Shown piece by piece: positions 46,210-54,573 of a stretch of DNA of 64,000 nt. The stretch lies in the NCBI RefSeq assembly GCF_003385185.1, contig NZ_PQHZ01000006.1, positions 124,001 through 188,000 of the forward strand, written 5' to 3'. Source of the DNA: Amycolatopsis palatopharyngis. GTDB taxonomy: Bacteria > Actinomycetota > Actinomycetes > Mycobacteriales > Pseudonocardiaceae. A program made the position numbers and the translations under genes. Every line of letters starts with the position of its first letter. Positions within the stretch are counted from its first letter, which is position 1. Under the pieces are notes generated by a model that worked only from the letters and a program-made list of their open reading frames with translations, had not been told where the DNA came from and searched no databases.

Positions 46210-47058
46210 ATGACGGCTCTCGTATCTTCGGACGTTCGTGTGCCCACGCCTCGCCACTACCTCATGTGCCCGCCGCGGTACTTCGCCGTCGACTACGTGA
46301 TCAATCCCTGGATGGACCCCACCCAGCCGGTGGACCGCGAACTCGCCCTCGCCCAGTGGACCCGCCTGCGCGACGCCTACTCGAGCTTCGGGCACACCGT
46401 GGACGAGATCGAGCCGCAGCCCGGCCTGCCGGACATGGTGTTCGCGGCCAACTCCGGCACGGTCATCGACTCCCACGTGCTCGGCTCCCGCTTCCGGGCA
46501 CCGGAGCGCGCGGCCGAGGCAGAGCACTTCCGCCGCTGGTTCGTCGAACACGGCTACCGCGACGTGACCATGCCAACCAAGATCAATGAGGCGGAGGGCG
46601 ACTTCGCCTGGACCGGGCGGTTTCTGCTCGCCGGAACCGGCTTCCGCACCGATCCCGAGGCGCACGCCGAGGCGCAGGAGGCGCTCGGGGTCCCGGTGGT
46701 GTCGCTGCGACTGACCGACCCGCGGTACTACCACCTCGACACGGCGCTGTTCGTCCTCGCGGAGGCGACCGACTCCGCGCCCGCACAGGTCGCCTACTAC
46801 CCGGGGGCCTTCTCGCCGGGATCTCGCCGCGTGCTGTCCAGGCTGTTCCCCGACGCGGTGCTCGCCGACGAGGCGGATGCCTCCTGCCTCGGGCTCAACG
46901 GGGTGTCCGACGGCCGCAACGTGGTCCTGCCCGTCGAGGCCACCGCACTGGCCGCCCGCCTCGCCGAGAAGGGATACGAGCCGGTCCTCGTCGACATCTC
47001 CGAGCTGCGCAAGGCCGGCGGCGGCCCCAAGTGCTGCACCCTGGAGATCCGCAAGTAA
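46210..47058 (+). CDS. ddaH: Dimethylarginine dimethylaminohydrolase-like amidinotransferase-fold enzyme
   Basis: Guanidine-modifying enzyme of the DDAH/arginine deiminase superfamily, 282 aa. It would hydrolyse arginine or methylated arginine to citrulline. Seen: LPDMVFAANSG, EAEGDFAWTG, YYHLDTALFVL with the catalytic His, CLGLNGVSDGRNVVLP, and the catalytic Cys near the end in GGGPKCCTLEIRK. The start ATG 46210 is set by a leaderless promoter. In mycobacteria the homologue (Rv2323c) lies with rocD ornithine aminotransferases; none is present here. Which substrate is used is not decided by sequence. Confidence 0.85.
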   Translation: MTALVSSDVRVPTPRHYLMCPPRYFAVDYVINPWMDPTQPVDRELALAQWTRLRDAYSSFGHTVDEIEPQPGLPDMVFAANSGTVIDSHVLGSRFRAPERAAEAEHFRRWFVEHGYRDVTMPTKINEAEGDFAWTGRFLLAGTGFRTDPEAHAEAQEALGVPVVSLRLTDPRYYHLDTALFVLAEATDSAPAQVAYYPGAFSPGSRRVLSRLFPDAVLADEADASCLGLNGVSDGRNVVLPVEATALAARLAEKGYEPVLVDISELRKAGGGPKCCTLEIRK

Positions 47059-47072
47059 CCCCTGCCCCAGTT

Positions 47073-47094
47073 CGCACTTTCCCGGGAAAGCGCG
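47073..47094. repeat. 22-bp palindrome, dispersed repeat copy 5
   Basis: CGCACTTTCCC then GGGAAAGCGCG, one mismatch between arms. It lies between the convergent ddaH and metal-permease genes, 14 bp after one stop and 2 bp from the other. Confidence 0.85.
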
Positions 47095-47096
47095 AG

Positions 47097-47978
47097 TCAG
47101 GCGGCGCGGAGGCGGCGGAGGGCTCGCCAGGCGAGGCCCCGGCGCGGCGCGAGCAGCAGGGCCAGCAGGAACACCACGGCGCTGCTGAGGCCGATCATGC
47201 CTGGGATCGACGTGTCGAACTGCACCGCGGCGCGATGCCCGGCCAGGGAGCTGACCCAGCCGACGGCCACGGCCGCCACCAGCATCGCGGGAACCCGGTT
47301 GACCAGCAGGCGCGCGGTGGAGGCGGGTACGACGAAGAACGTGATCACCAGGATCGCGCCCACACTGTCGAACGCGACCACGGCGAGGGCCGCGACCGCC
47401 ACCAGCAGGATCTGCCCGACCGCGCGGCCGCGCAGGCCGCCGAGTTCGGCGAAGTCGGGATCGAACGTGCTCGCCTGCAACGGCCGCCACAACAGCACGA
47501 CGAGCAGCACGGTCAGTGCGGCGGCGGCCCCGGTGATCACCAGCGACGTGGGCACCGCCACGCCCGCCAGGTCCATCGTGCGCAGCGGCGCGAACGTGAT
47601 GTCGCCGTAGATCGCCGAGTCGAGGTCGATGTGCGCCCCGGACGCGAACTGCCCGATCCCCAGAATGCCCAGCGAGAAGAGCGCGGGAAAGACCAGCACA
47701 AGCGCGGCGTCCGAGCCGACGATCGCCGTGCGCCGGATCCACTCGAAGGCCGCGACGCATGCGACGCCGAACGCGGTGGCGCCGAGAACGGTCACCGGCG
47801 ACGTTCGTTCCCCGGTGAGCAGGAAGACCGCCACGATCCCCGGCAGCACGGCGTGACTGACGGCGTCCGGCAGCAGGGCCTGGCGGCGCAGGACGAGGAA
47901 GGTGCCCAGTAGCGCGCACGCCGTCGACAGCAGCCCGGCGATGAGGATGATCATCAGGTCGTCCGCGGTGAAGATCAT
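47097..47978 (-). CDS. Metal ABC transporter permease (second)
   Basis: ABC-3 family permease, 293 aa, with about eight hydrophobic helices. Seen: LLGTFLVLRRQALLPDAVSHAVLPGIVAVFLL, the family signature, and LRGRAVGQILLVAVAALAVVAFDSVGAILVITFFVVPASTA. It forms the membrane channel with the permease encoded just upstream. The ATG at 47978 overlaps that gene's stop by 4 nt. A 348-bp upstream extension of the frame is a shadow of the neighbouring gene. Last gene of the four-gene transporter operon. Confidence 0.92.
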   Translation of the reverse strand: MIFTADDLMIILIAGLLSTACALLGTFLVLRRQALLPDAVSHAVLPGIVAVFLLTGERTSPVTVLGATAFGVACVAAFEWIRRTAIVGSDAALVLVFPALFSLGILGIGQFASGAHIDLDSAIYGDITFAPLRTMDLAGVAVPTSLVITGAAAALTVLLVVLLWRPLQASTFDPDFAELGGLRGRAVGQILLVAVAALAVVAFDSVGAILVITFFVVPASTARLLVNRVPAMLVAAVAVGWVSSLAGHRAAVQFDTSIPGMIGLSSAVVFLLALLLAPRRGLAWRALRRLRAA

Positions 47979-48877
47979 GTGGACGCGACCTCCCTCGCGG
48001 GGGACTCCCTGCGCCTGCGAGCCCTGGCGAGCACCCCGCGCCGTGGCGCGAACACGATCGACAGCAGGGCGATCAGGGTCGCCAGCAACACGATGACCGG
48101 ACCCGCGGGCAGTTCGGCCCTGCCGGAGACGACCCCGCCGATGACACCGCACAGCGCGCCGAGCACGCCGGACAGCGGGACCAGTCCGCTCAGCCTGGTG
48201 GTGAGCTGTCGCGCCGCCACCACGGGGGCCACCAACAGGGCCACCATGAGGATCGCGCCGACCGTGCGGACGCCGAGCACCACGGCCAGTGCGAGCAGAC
48301 CGGTGCTCGCGGCGTCGACCGCCCACGTGGGGACTCCGGCGACCGCGCTGAAGCCGGGATCGAACGTCGCCGAGCGCAGCACGCGGAAGCCGATCGTCAC
48401 GACGGCGAGGGCGAACAGGCCGAGAACCAGTGCGATCACGATGTCCCGTTCGACCATCCCGGCGGCCTGGCCGAGCAGGTAGTAGTTAAGCCCGGACTGC
48501 TCGCTGTTGCCGCTGCCCGCGATATGGGTCAACAGCACGATGCCCAGCGAGAGGGAGATGGACAGCACGACGCCGATCGCCGCGTCCGAACGCATCCGAC
48601 CGACGCGCTCCAGCCCGATCATCAGGAACGCGGCCAGGGCGGCGGCCACCGCCGCACCGACGAGCAGTGCCTCCGGAGCCTTCGTCCCGGTCACCAGGAA
48701 GGCGACGGCGATACCCGGCAGGGTGCCGTGGCTCATCGCGTCGCCGAACATGCTCCGCCTGCGCAGTACCACCAGCGGGCCGAGGGCGCCGGCCACGAAA
48801 CCGACGACCGCCGTCCCGACGACGACCACCGCGTCGGGATAGGACAGTGGCAGCCACTCCAGCAAGGTGCCGATCAT
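47975..48877 (-). CDS. Metal ABC transporter permease (first)
   Basis: ABC-3 family permease, 300 aa. Seen: GPLVVLRRRSMFGDAMSHGTLPGIAVAFLV, the same signature as its partner, and VRTVGAILMVALLVAPVVAARQL. The C-terminus is a basic cytoplasmic tail. Two different permeases in one operon, as in SitCD-type systems, suggests a heterodimer. ATG overlaps the ATPase stop by 4 nt. Confidence 0.92.
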   Translation of the reverse strand: MIGTLLEWLPLSYPDAVVVVGTAVVGFVAGALGPLVVLRRRSMFGDAMSHGTLPGIAVAFLVTGTKAPEALLVGAAVAAALAAFLMIGLERVGRMRSDAAIGVVLSISLSLGIVLLTHIAGSGNSEQSGLNYYLLGQAAGMVERDIVIALVLGLFALAVVTIGFRVLRSATFDPGFSAVAGVPTWAVDAASTGLLALAVVLGVRTVGAILMVALLVAPVVAARQLTTRLSGLVPLSGVLGALCGVIGGVVSGRAELPAGPVIVLLATLIALLSIVFAPRRGVLARARRRRESPAREVAST

Positions 48878-49638
48878 GTGCGCAGGAAGAGCGGCGTGAG
48901 GCCGAACGCGCGCTCGAGGTTCGCCGGGGTCACGACGGACCGGGCAGGTCCGTCGGCGACCACGGTGCCGGACAGCAGGATCGCGTGGTCGAAGCGTTCC
49001 TGCACGATGCGCAGGTCGTGGTGCACGGCGACGACCGAGCGCCCCTGCTCGCAGAGACCGCTCAGCACGTCCAGCAACGCCGACTCGGTGCGTGCGTCCA
49101 CGGCGGTGAACGGCTCGTCGAGGATGACCAGGTCCGCCTGCTGGGCGAGGGCGCGGGCCAGGAACACCCGCTGACGCTGGCCGCCGGAGAGTTCGTCGAT
49201 CGGCTGTTTCGCGAGGTCGAGGACGCCGACCTCGTCCATCGCCGCCGCGACGAGCGCGTCATCGTGTTTAGTGAGGCGGCGCAGCCAGCCACGGTGGGGG
49301 AAGCGGCCCATTTCCACGACCTCGACTGCCGTGATGGGAAAGTCCTGGGCGACGGTGTCCTGCTGCGGCACGTAGGCCACCCTGCGGCGGACCTGTTTCA
49401 GCGGTTCACCGAGCAGGCGCACCCGGCCGCGGACCGCTGGCATCAACCCGAGCGCGGCCTTGACCAGCGTCGACTTGCCCGCGCCATTCGGCCCGACCAC
49501 CGCGGTCAGCAGGCCCGCCGGAATCTCCAGGGTGACGTCGTCAAGCACCGTCCGGCCCCCGTAGGAGGCGCTGACTCCCGTGAGTGCCAGCGCCGGGGCC
49601 GATACGGCGTCCGCCTTCCCCTGTGCCGTCATCGTCAT
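48874..49638 (-). CDS. Metal ABC transporter ATP-binding protein
   Basis: ABC ATPase, 254 aa. Seen: Walker A VGPNGAGKSTLVKAAL, Q-loop YVPQQDTV, signature LSGGQRQRVFLARAL, Walker B LVILDEPFTAVD and the H-loop VAVHHDL. It powers import of the metal bound by the periplasmic-type binding protein encoded upstream. Overlaps both neighbours by 4 nt. Confidence 0.94.
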   Translation of the reverse strand: MTMTAQGKADAVSAPALALTGVSASYGGRTVLDDVTLEIPAGLLTAVVGPNGAGKSTLVKAALGLMPAVRGRVRLLGEPLKQVRRRVAYVPQQDTVAQDFPITAVEVVEMGRFPHRGWLRRLTKHDDALVAAAMDEVGVLDLAKQPIDELSGGQRQRVFLARALAQQADLVILDEPFTAVDARTESALLDVLSGLCEQGRSVVAVHHDLRIVQERFDHAILLSGTVVADGPARSVVTPANLERAFGLTPLFLRT

Positions 49639-50642
49639 GTCAGCCCCGCAACGAGTTGGGCGGCGTTCGCGCGGATCATGCCGAGGTAGGTCCCTTCCGG
49701 TGTGCCGTCGTCGCCCGCGGAATCGGAGTACAGCTCGCCACCGATGCGGACCTCCTTTCCCTGCTGCCGTACGGCCGCGAGCACCGAGTCGAGCATCTGC
49801 CGGGGTACGCTGGTCTCCACGAACACCGATGGGACCCCGCTGCCGGCGATGCGCGCGGCGACCCTGCCGACATCGGTTGTCGTCGCCTCGGACTGTGTCG
49901 AGATCCCCTGGATCGCCACGACGTTCATGCCGAACGCCCTGCCGAAGTAGCGGAACGCGTCGTGTGAGGTGACGAGCTGCCGGTGCTCCGGGGGGATCTG
50001 CTCGACGGCCGCGCGGACCTCATCGGAGAGGGCGAGCACCTGTGACCGGTACTGCTCGCCCCTGTGCCGGTAGTCAGCGGCGTGTTTCGGATCGAGCTCC
50101 GCCAGCTGATCGGTGACCGCTTGCACGACGTAGGCCCACAGTTCGGGGTCGAACCACACGTGCGGGTCGTACTCCTCTTCCGGCGCCGCGTCGGCGGGCG
50201 GGCTGAGCAGCAGGTCTCGTGGAATGGTGGCCCCGGCGAACAACACCGGCCGCGATCGCCCGATCTCCTCGAGGGTCCGTTGTAGTGAGCCCTCGAGGTA
50301 CAGCCCGACCGCGAAGACGGCGTCGGCCTGGCGCATTTCGCGCAGGTCACTCGCCTTGGCCTGGTACAGGTGCGGGTCCACGCCAGGTGGCATGAGCCGC
50401 ACCGTCTCGATGTGCGGGCCGCCGACCTGGCGCACGGTGTCGTCCAGGAAATTCGTCGTCGTCACGATCCTCGGCTTCCCGGTCGTCGCCGATGCCGTTT
50501 CGTTTGCCGAGCGCACCGCCTGAACGGTGACGAGGGTCAGCACCAGCACTGCCGTCGCGCAGAGTGCGACGACCGAGAGCGCCTGTCGCCTCCGCGCACT
50601 GCGGCGGGCTCGGGCACCGTGCCGCCTGTCCGCGGTGTCCAT
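49635..50642 (-). CDS. Metal-binding protein of ABC transporter, manganese type
   Basis: Cluster A-I solute-binding protein, 335 aa. Metal ligands can be aligned: His in PPGVDPHLYQ, His in YDPHVWFDPE, Glu in STQSEATTTD and Asp in ELYSDSAGD. A Glu third ligand and the absence of a His-rich loop point to Mn(II) or Fe(II), not zinc. The N-terminus is Arg-rich followed by one hydrophobic helix without a lipobox Cys at its end, so it may be anchored by an uncleaved helix. GGAGG lies 6 nt before ATG 50642. First gene of the operon. Confidence 0.88.
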   Translation of the reverse strand: MDTADRRHGARARRSARRRQALSVVALCATAVLVLTLVTVQAVRSANETASATTGKPRIVTTTNFLDDTVRQVGGPHIETVRLMPPGVDPHLYQAKASDLREMRQADAVFAVGLYLEGSLQRTLEEIGRSRPVLFAGATIPRDLLLSPPADAAPEEEYDPHVWFDPELWAYVVQAVTDQLAELDPKHAADYRHRGEQYRSQVLALSDEVRAAVEQIPPEHRQLVTSHDAFRYFGRAFGMNVVAIQGISTQSEATTTDVGRVAARIAGSGVPSVFVETSVPRQMLDSVLAAVRQQGKEVRIGGELYSDSAGDDGTPEGTYLGMIRANAAQLVAGLT

Positions 50643-50674
50643 CGACGACCTCCAAAGTTCGCTGCGCCGAAATT

Positions 50675-50698
50675 CAGTATACGGGCAAGCGAATACTG
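50675..50698 (-). promoter_or_regulatory. Promoter and palindromic operator of the metal transporter
   Basis: CAGTAT (50675-50680), 12-bp spacer, ATACTG (50693-50698) is a perfect inverted repeat. Its left arm contains the minus-strand -10 TATACT (50681-50676), about 34 bp upstream of the start codon. A repressor bound here would block the promoter; a manganese-sensing DtxR/MntR-type protein is the obvious candidate but is not encoded nearby. Confidence 0.5.
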
Positions 50699-50850
50699 GT
50701 ACGCAAGGCTGGTCGGGTGCCGAGTGCCCGCCAGGTCTCGATTGGGAGTCGGTCCGCTGTCGCTCGCCGTGGCCGTGTAACGAGCCTTCGGCGGGCGGCG
50801 AATCAGGTGTTGCACCACATCGCACGTTCGGCGAGCCCTGGAGTGGCTTG

Positions 50851-52086
50851 ATGACAGCATGCAGACTCTGCGGTTCGACGAACCTGGCAAGCGTCGTCGA
50901 TCTCGGGGCGACCCCGCCATGCGAGCGTTTCCTCACCGCGGAGGATCTCGAGCAGCCGGAGGTCACCTACCCGCTGCATCTGCGGCTCTGCGCCGACTGC
51001 AGGCTCGCCCAGATTCCGCCGTTGATCACACCGGAGGAGACGTTCACCGAGTACGCCTACTTCTCGTCGTACTCGGCATCCTGGGTGCGGCACGCTCAGG
51101 AGTTCGTATCGGAAGCCGTTCAACGGCTCCAGCTCGGCGCGGATTCGTTCGTCGTCGAGGTCGCGAGTAACGATGGGTATCTGCTGAAGCACGTCGCGGC
51201 ACAGCGAATCCGTTGCCTAGGGGTGGAACCGTCGGTGAACGTCGGGCAGGCGGCACGCGACGCCGGAGTGCCCACGGTGACTGCCTTCCTCGACAGGGAG
51301 ACCGGGGAGGCACTGCGTGCCGAGCACGGGCCAGCAGACCTCGTGGTGGCCAACAACGTCTACGCGCACATCCCGGACATCATCGGCTTCACCCTCGGAC
51401 TCAGGTCGCTGGTCGGCGACCGTGGCTGGGTGTCCATCGAGGTCCAGCACCTGCTCACGCTGGTGCGGCAGAACCAGTACGACACGATCTATCACGAGCA
51501 CTTCCAGTACTACACCGTCGACTCCGCCACCCGGGCACTCGCGCTCGGCGGGCTGTCCGTTGTGGACGTCGAACTGCTCCCGACGCACGGCGGGTCGATT
51601 CGGCTGTGGGCCAGGCCCGACGAGGTGGCAGGCGAGCCGAGCGGGCGGATGCTGGATGTGCTGGCGGAGGAGAAGGCCGCCGGGCTGCACGAGCTCTCGG
51701 GCTACACCGAGTTCGCGGCGCGGGTGGCGCGAGTGCGCAGGGAACTGCTGCAGTTCCTGACCACGGCCGCCGAACGTGGCGAGACCGTGGTCGGTTACGG
51801 CGCCCCGGGTAAGGGAAACACCCTGCTCAATCACTGCGGGATCCGGCCCGACCTCTTGGCCTACACCGTCGATCGCAACCCGTACAAGCACGGCAGGTTC
51901 ACTCCGGGAACCCGGATTCCGGTGCTTCCCACCGAGCAGATCGCCCTTGACCGGCCCGACTACGTTCTCGTGCTGCCGTGGAACCTGCGCGACGAGATCA
52001 CCGAACAACTGTCCTATGTACACGATTGGGGCGGCAGGCTGGTCTTTCCCATACCGGCTCTCGACATCGTGGGGATCCAGAGATGA
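50851..52086 (+). CDS. Sugar C-methyltransferase-like SAM methyltransferase
   Basis: SAM-dependent methyltransferase of the NovU/TylCIII-like three-domain family, 411 aa. Seen: an N-terminal zinc-type motif CRLCGSTNL and LRLCADCRLAQI (four Cys), SAM motif VVEVASNDGYLLKHV, VVANNVYAHIPD, EVQHLLTLVRQNQYDTIYHEHFQYYT, and the C-terminal domain GYGAPGKGNTLLNHCG. In known members the substrate is a 4-keto NDP-sugar methylated at C3. ATG 50851 has GGAG 7 nt upstream. First gene of the ten-gene overlapping operon; its stop overlaps the next ATG. Confidence 0.88.
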   Translation: MTACRLCGSTNLASVVDLGATPPCERFLTAEDLEQPEVTYPLHLRLCADCRLAQIPPLITPEETFTEYAYFSSYSASWVRHAQEFVSEAVQRLQLGADSFVVEVASNDGYLLKHVAAQRIRCLGVEPSVNVGQAARDAGVPTVTAFLDRETGEALRAEHGPADLVVANNVYAHIPDIIGFTLGLRSLVGDRGWVSIEVQHLLTLVRQNQYDTIYHEHFQYYTVDSATRALALGGLSVVDVELLPTHGGSIRLWARPDEVAGEPSGRMLDVLAEEKAAGLHELSGYTEFAARVARVRRELLQFLTTAAERGETVVGYGAPGKGNTLLNHCGIRPDLLAYTVDRNPYKHGRFTPGTRIPVLPTEQIALDRPDYVLVLPWNLRDEITEQLSYVHDWGGRLVFPIPALDIVGIQR

Positions 52087-52877
52087 AAGTTGTCCTGTTC
52101 TGTGGTGGTTACGGCATGCGGATGCGTGGCGGCACCCAGCCGGATGTGCCGAAGCCGATGCAGATGGTCGGACCGCGCCCGTTGATCTGGCACGTCATGC
52201 GTTACTACGCGCACTTCGGACACACGGAGTTCGTGCTCTGCCTCGGCTACGGTGCCCACCACGTCAAGGACTTCTTCCTCAACTACGAGGAGACGACGTC
52301 CAACGACTTCATCCTCTCCGGTGGCAGGGCCCGGCTGCTGTCCACCGACATCTCCGACTGGTCGATCTCGTTCATCCAGACCGGAATCGAGTCCGCGATC
52401 GGCGAGCGTCTGCGCCGGGTGCGTGACCATCTCGAAGGCGACGAAATGTTTCTCGCCAACTATGCCGACGTGCTCACCGACGCACCGCTGGCCGAGATGA
52501 TCGAGCGGTTCGAGAACTCGGACGCGGGTGCTTCGATGATGGTCGTCCCCCCGCAGTCGTCGTTCCACTGTGTGGAGATGGACGAGGGTGGAATGGTCGG
52601 TTCGATCACCGCGGTCAGCGAGATGCCGCTGTGGGAGAACGGCGGATACTTCGTGCTGCGCCAAGAGATCTTCGACCACATCCCGGAGAACGGTGACCTT
52701 GTGGCCGACGGCTGCGGGGAACTCGCGAAGCGCGGACGGCTGCTCGCCTATCCGTACCGCGGCTTCTGGAAGCCGACCGACACCGTCAAGGAACGCTACG
52801 CGTTGGACGAGGGGTATGCCCGGGGCGAACGCCCGTGGGCGCTCTGGGAGAACCGCCCAGCCACTGCGAGCGCCTGA
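52083..52877 (+). CDS. Glucose-1-phosphate cytidylyltransferase-like nucleotidyltransferase
   Basis: Sugar nucleotidyltransferase, 264 aa, RfbF-like. It would form an NDP-sugar (CDP-glucose in known members) from CTP and a sugar 1-phosphate. Seen: FCGGYGMRMRGGTQPDVPKPM, the nucleotide loop, PLIWHVMRYYAHFGHTEFVLCLGYG, FLANYADVLTD with the metal-binding Asp, and YRGFWKPTDTVKER. Length and end match RfbF. A CDP-glucose 4,6-dehydratase is not recognised next door. ATG overlaps the methyltransferase stop by 4 nt. Confidence 0.85.
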   Translation: MKVVLFCGGYGMRMRGGTQPDVPKPMQMVGPRPLIWHVMRYYAHFGHTEFVLCLGYGAHHVKDFFLNYEETTSNDFILSGGRARLLSTDISDWSISFIQTGIESAIGERLRRVRDHLEGDEMFLANYADVLTDAPLAEMIERFENSDAGASMMVVPPQSSFHCVEMDEGGMVGSITAVSEMPLWENGGYFVLRQEIFDHIPENGDLVADGCGELAKRGRLLAYPYRGFWKPTDTVKERYALDEGYARGERPWALWENRPATASA

Positions 52878-53545
52878 TGATCGGGTTGCGGGCAGGCGTG
52901 GTGAACAGCATCGTCGTGCTCGGCGCGCACTGTGACGACATCGCGATCGGTGCGGGCGGCACATTGCTCACGCTCTGCTCGGCCGTACCCGGAATCCGGG
53001 TCGACGCACTCGTCCTCTCCGGTGGTGGAACCGAGCGGGAGGACGAGGAGCGCGCAGCGCTCGCCGCCTTCTGTCCCGGCGCGGACCTCGAACTCACCGT
53101 GCTGAAACTGCCGGACGGACGGCTGCCCGCCCACTGGGACGAGGCGAAGGACGCCATGGAAGAACTGCGGTCACGAACGGACCCGGATCTCGTTCTCGCG
53201 CCACGCACCGAGGACGCGCATCAGGATCACCGTGGCCTCGCCACCCTGGTGCCGACCGCGTTCCGGGACCATCTCGTGCTCGGCTACGAGATCGTCAAAT
53301 GGGACGGCGACCTCGGCAGGCCCGTCGCCTACCAGCCGCTCACCACGGAGGTAGCCGAGCAGAAGGTGCGGCTGCTGCAGGAGCACTACCCCTCGCAGCG
53401 GCACCGTCCCTGGTACGACCGAGAGGCGTTCCTCGGACTCGCGCGCATCCGGGGCATCGAATGCCACGCGCACTATGCGGAGGGCTTCTCCGTGACCAAG
53501 GCGGTTCTCGATCTGGGAACGGCGCTTCACGCCAGGAAGGGATGA
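52877..53545 (+). CDS. PIG-L family N-deacetylase
   Basis: LmbE/PIG-L zinc-dependent deacetylase, 222 aa. Seen: VVLGAHCDDIAIGAGGTL, a variant of the AHPDD zinc motif, and EDAHQDHRGLA with the HxxH ligands. It probably removes an acetyl group from an N-acetylated sugar, either as a nucleotide sugar or in a glycan. The ATG shares one base with the upstream stop, and the stop overlaps the epimerase ATG by 4 nt. Confidence 0.88.
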   Translation: MIGLRAGVVNSIVVLGAHCDDIAIGAGGTLLTLCSAVPGIRVDALVLSGGGTEREDEERAALAAFCPGADLELTVLKLPDGRLPAHWDEAKDAMEELRSRTDPDLVLAPRTEDAHQDHRGLATLVPTAFRDHLVLGYEIVKWDGDLGRPVAYQPLTTEVAEQKVRLLQEHYPSQRHRPWYDREAFLGLARIRGIECHAHYAEGFSVTKAVLDLGTALHARKG

Positions 53546-54573
53546 AGACCATGCGTGTGTTGCTGACCGGGCACCAGGGTTACCTGGGCACGGTAATGGC
53601 TCCCGTGCTCGCTGCCGAGGGCCATGACATCACCGGTCTCGATTCCGGGCTGTTCGCCGAATGCGTTCTCGGTGACGCACCACTGGATCCACCGGGACAC
53701 CGCGTCGACCTGCGCGACGTCACCGCGACGCAGCTGTCCGGAGTGGACGCCGTCGTGCACCTGGCCGCGCTGTCCAATGATCCACTCGGCGCGCTCGCTC
53801 CGGATCTGACCTACGACATCAACCACAGCGCATCGGTTCGCCTGGCGCGTCTGGCCAAAGACGCCGGTGTGCGCCGGTTCCTGTATGCCTCGACCTGTTC
53901 GGTGTACGGCGCTTCCGGCGATGCTGGATTGGTGGGCGAGGACGCGCCACTGCGACCGGTCACCCCGTATGCCGAGTCGAAGGTGCGGGTCGAGGACGAT
54001 CTGCACGAGCTGGCCGACGACGACTTCACCCCGGTGTTCCTGCGCAACGCGACCGCGTTCGGGTTCTCGCCCCGTCTGCGGGCCGATATCGTGCTGAACA
54101 ACCTGGTGGGTCATGCCTGTTTGTCCGGCGAGGTACGGGTGTTGTCGGACGGTACGCCGTGGCGGCCGCTGGTGCACGCCGCCGACATCGCACGCGCGTT
54201 CGCGGCGGCGCTGACCGCACCCAAGGAGTCCTTGCACGACCGGGCGTTCAACATCGGGACCGAGCGCAACAACCTGACGGTCGCCCAGATCGCCGACGAG
54301 GTCGTGGAGGCGGTGCCCGGCTCGCGGCTGGTGATCACCGGGGAGGCCGGTGCGGACCCGCGTTCGTACAGGGTGGACTTCTCACGTTTCCGCGGTGCTG
54401 TCGCCGGCTTCGACTGCGCATGGTCGGTGAAGGACGGTGCGGTGGAGCTGGCCGAGGCGTATCAGCGGTTCGGACTCACCAGGAACGGATTCGAACAGCG
54501 GTTCACCAGGCTGGCGTGGCTGAAGAACCGGACCGAGGCAGACGTCGTCGACGACACGCTGCGACACAGCTGA
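53542..54573 (+). CDS. NAD-dependent epimerase/dehydratase
   Basis: Extended short-chain dehydrogenase, 343 aa. Seen: NAD motif LLTGHQGYLGTVMAPVL, VDAVVHLAALSNDPLG, YASTCSVYG with the catalytic Ser/Thr and YAESK with Tyr and Lys. It would act on an NDP-sugar as epimerase, reductase or dehydratase; the exact reaction is open. An alternative start at ATG 53551 gives MRVLLTG. It overlaps the PIG-L gene by 4 nt and the peptidase-like gene by 1 nt. Confidence 0.88.
   Translation: MKTMRVLLTGHQGYLGTVMAPVLAAEGHDITGLDSGLFAECVLGDAPLDPPGHRVDLRDVTATQLSGVDAVVHLAALSNDPLGALAPDLTYDINHSASVRLARLAKDAGVRRFLYASTCSVYGASGDAGLVGEDAPLRPVTPYAESKVRVEDDLHELADDDFTPVFLRNATAFGFSPRLRADIVLNNLVGHACLSGEVRVLSDGTPWRPLVHAADIARAFAAALTAPKESLHDRAFNIGTERNNLTVAQIADEVVEAVPGSRLVITGEAGADPRSYRVDFSRFRGAVAGFDCAWSVKDGAVELAEAYQRFGLTRNGFEQRFTRLAWLKNRTEADVVDDTLRHS

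Noticed and set aside
50643-50850. Zur-type operator before the metal transporter
   Set aside because: The actinobacterial Zur box is an AT-rich TGAAAA/TTTTCA-type dyad, which is absent; the dyad present is CAGTAT/ATACTG.
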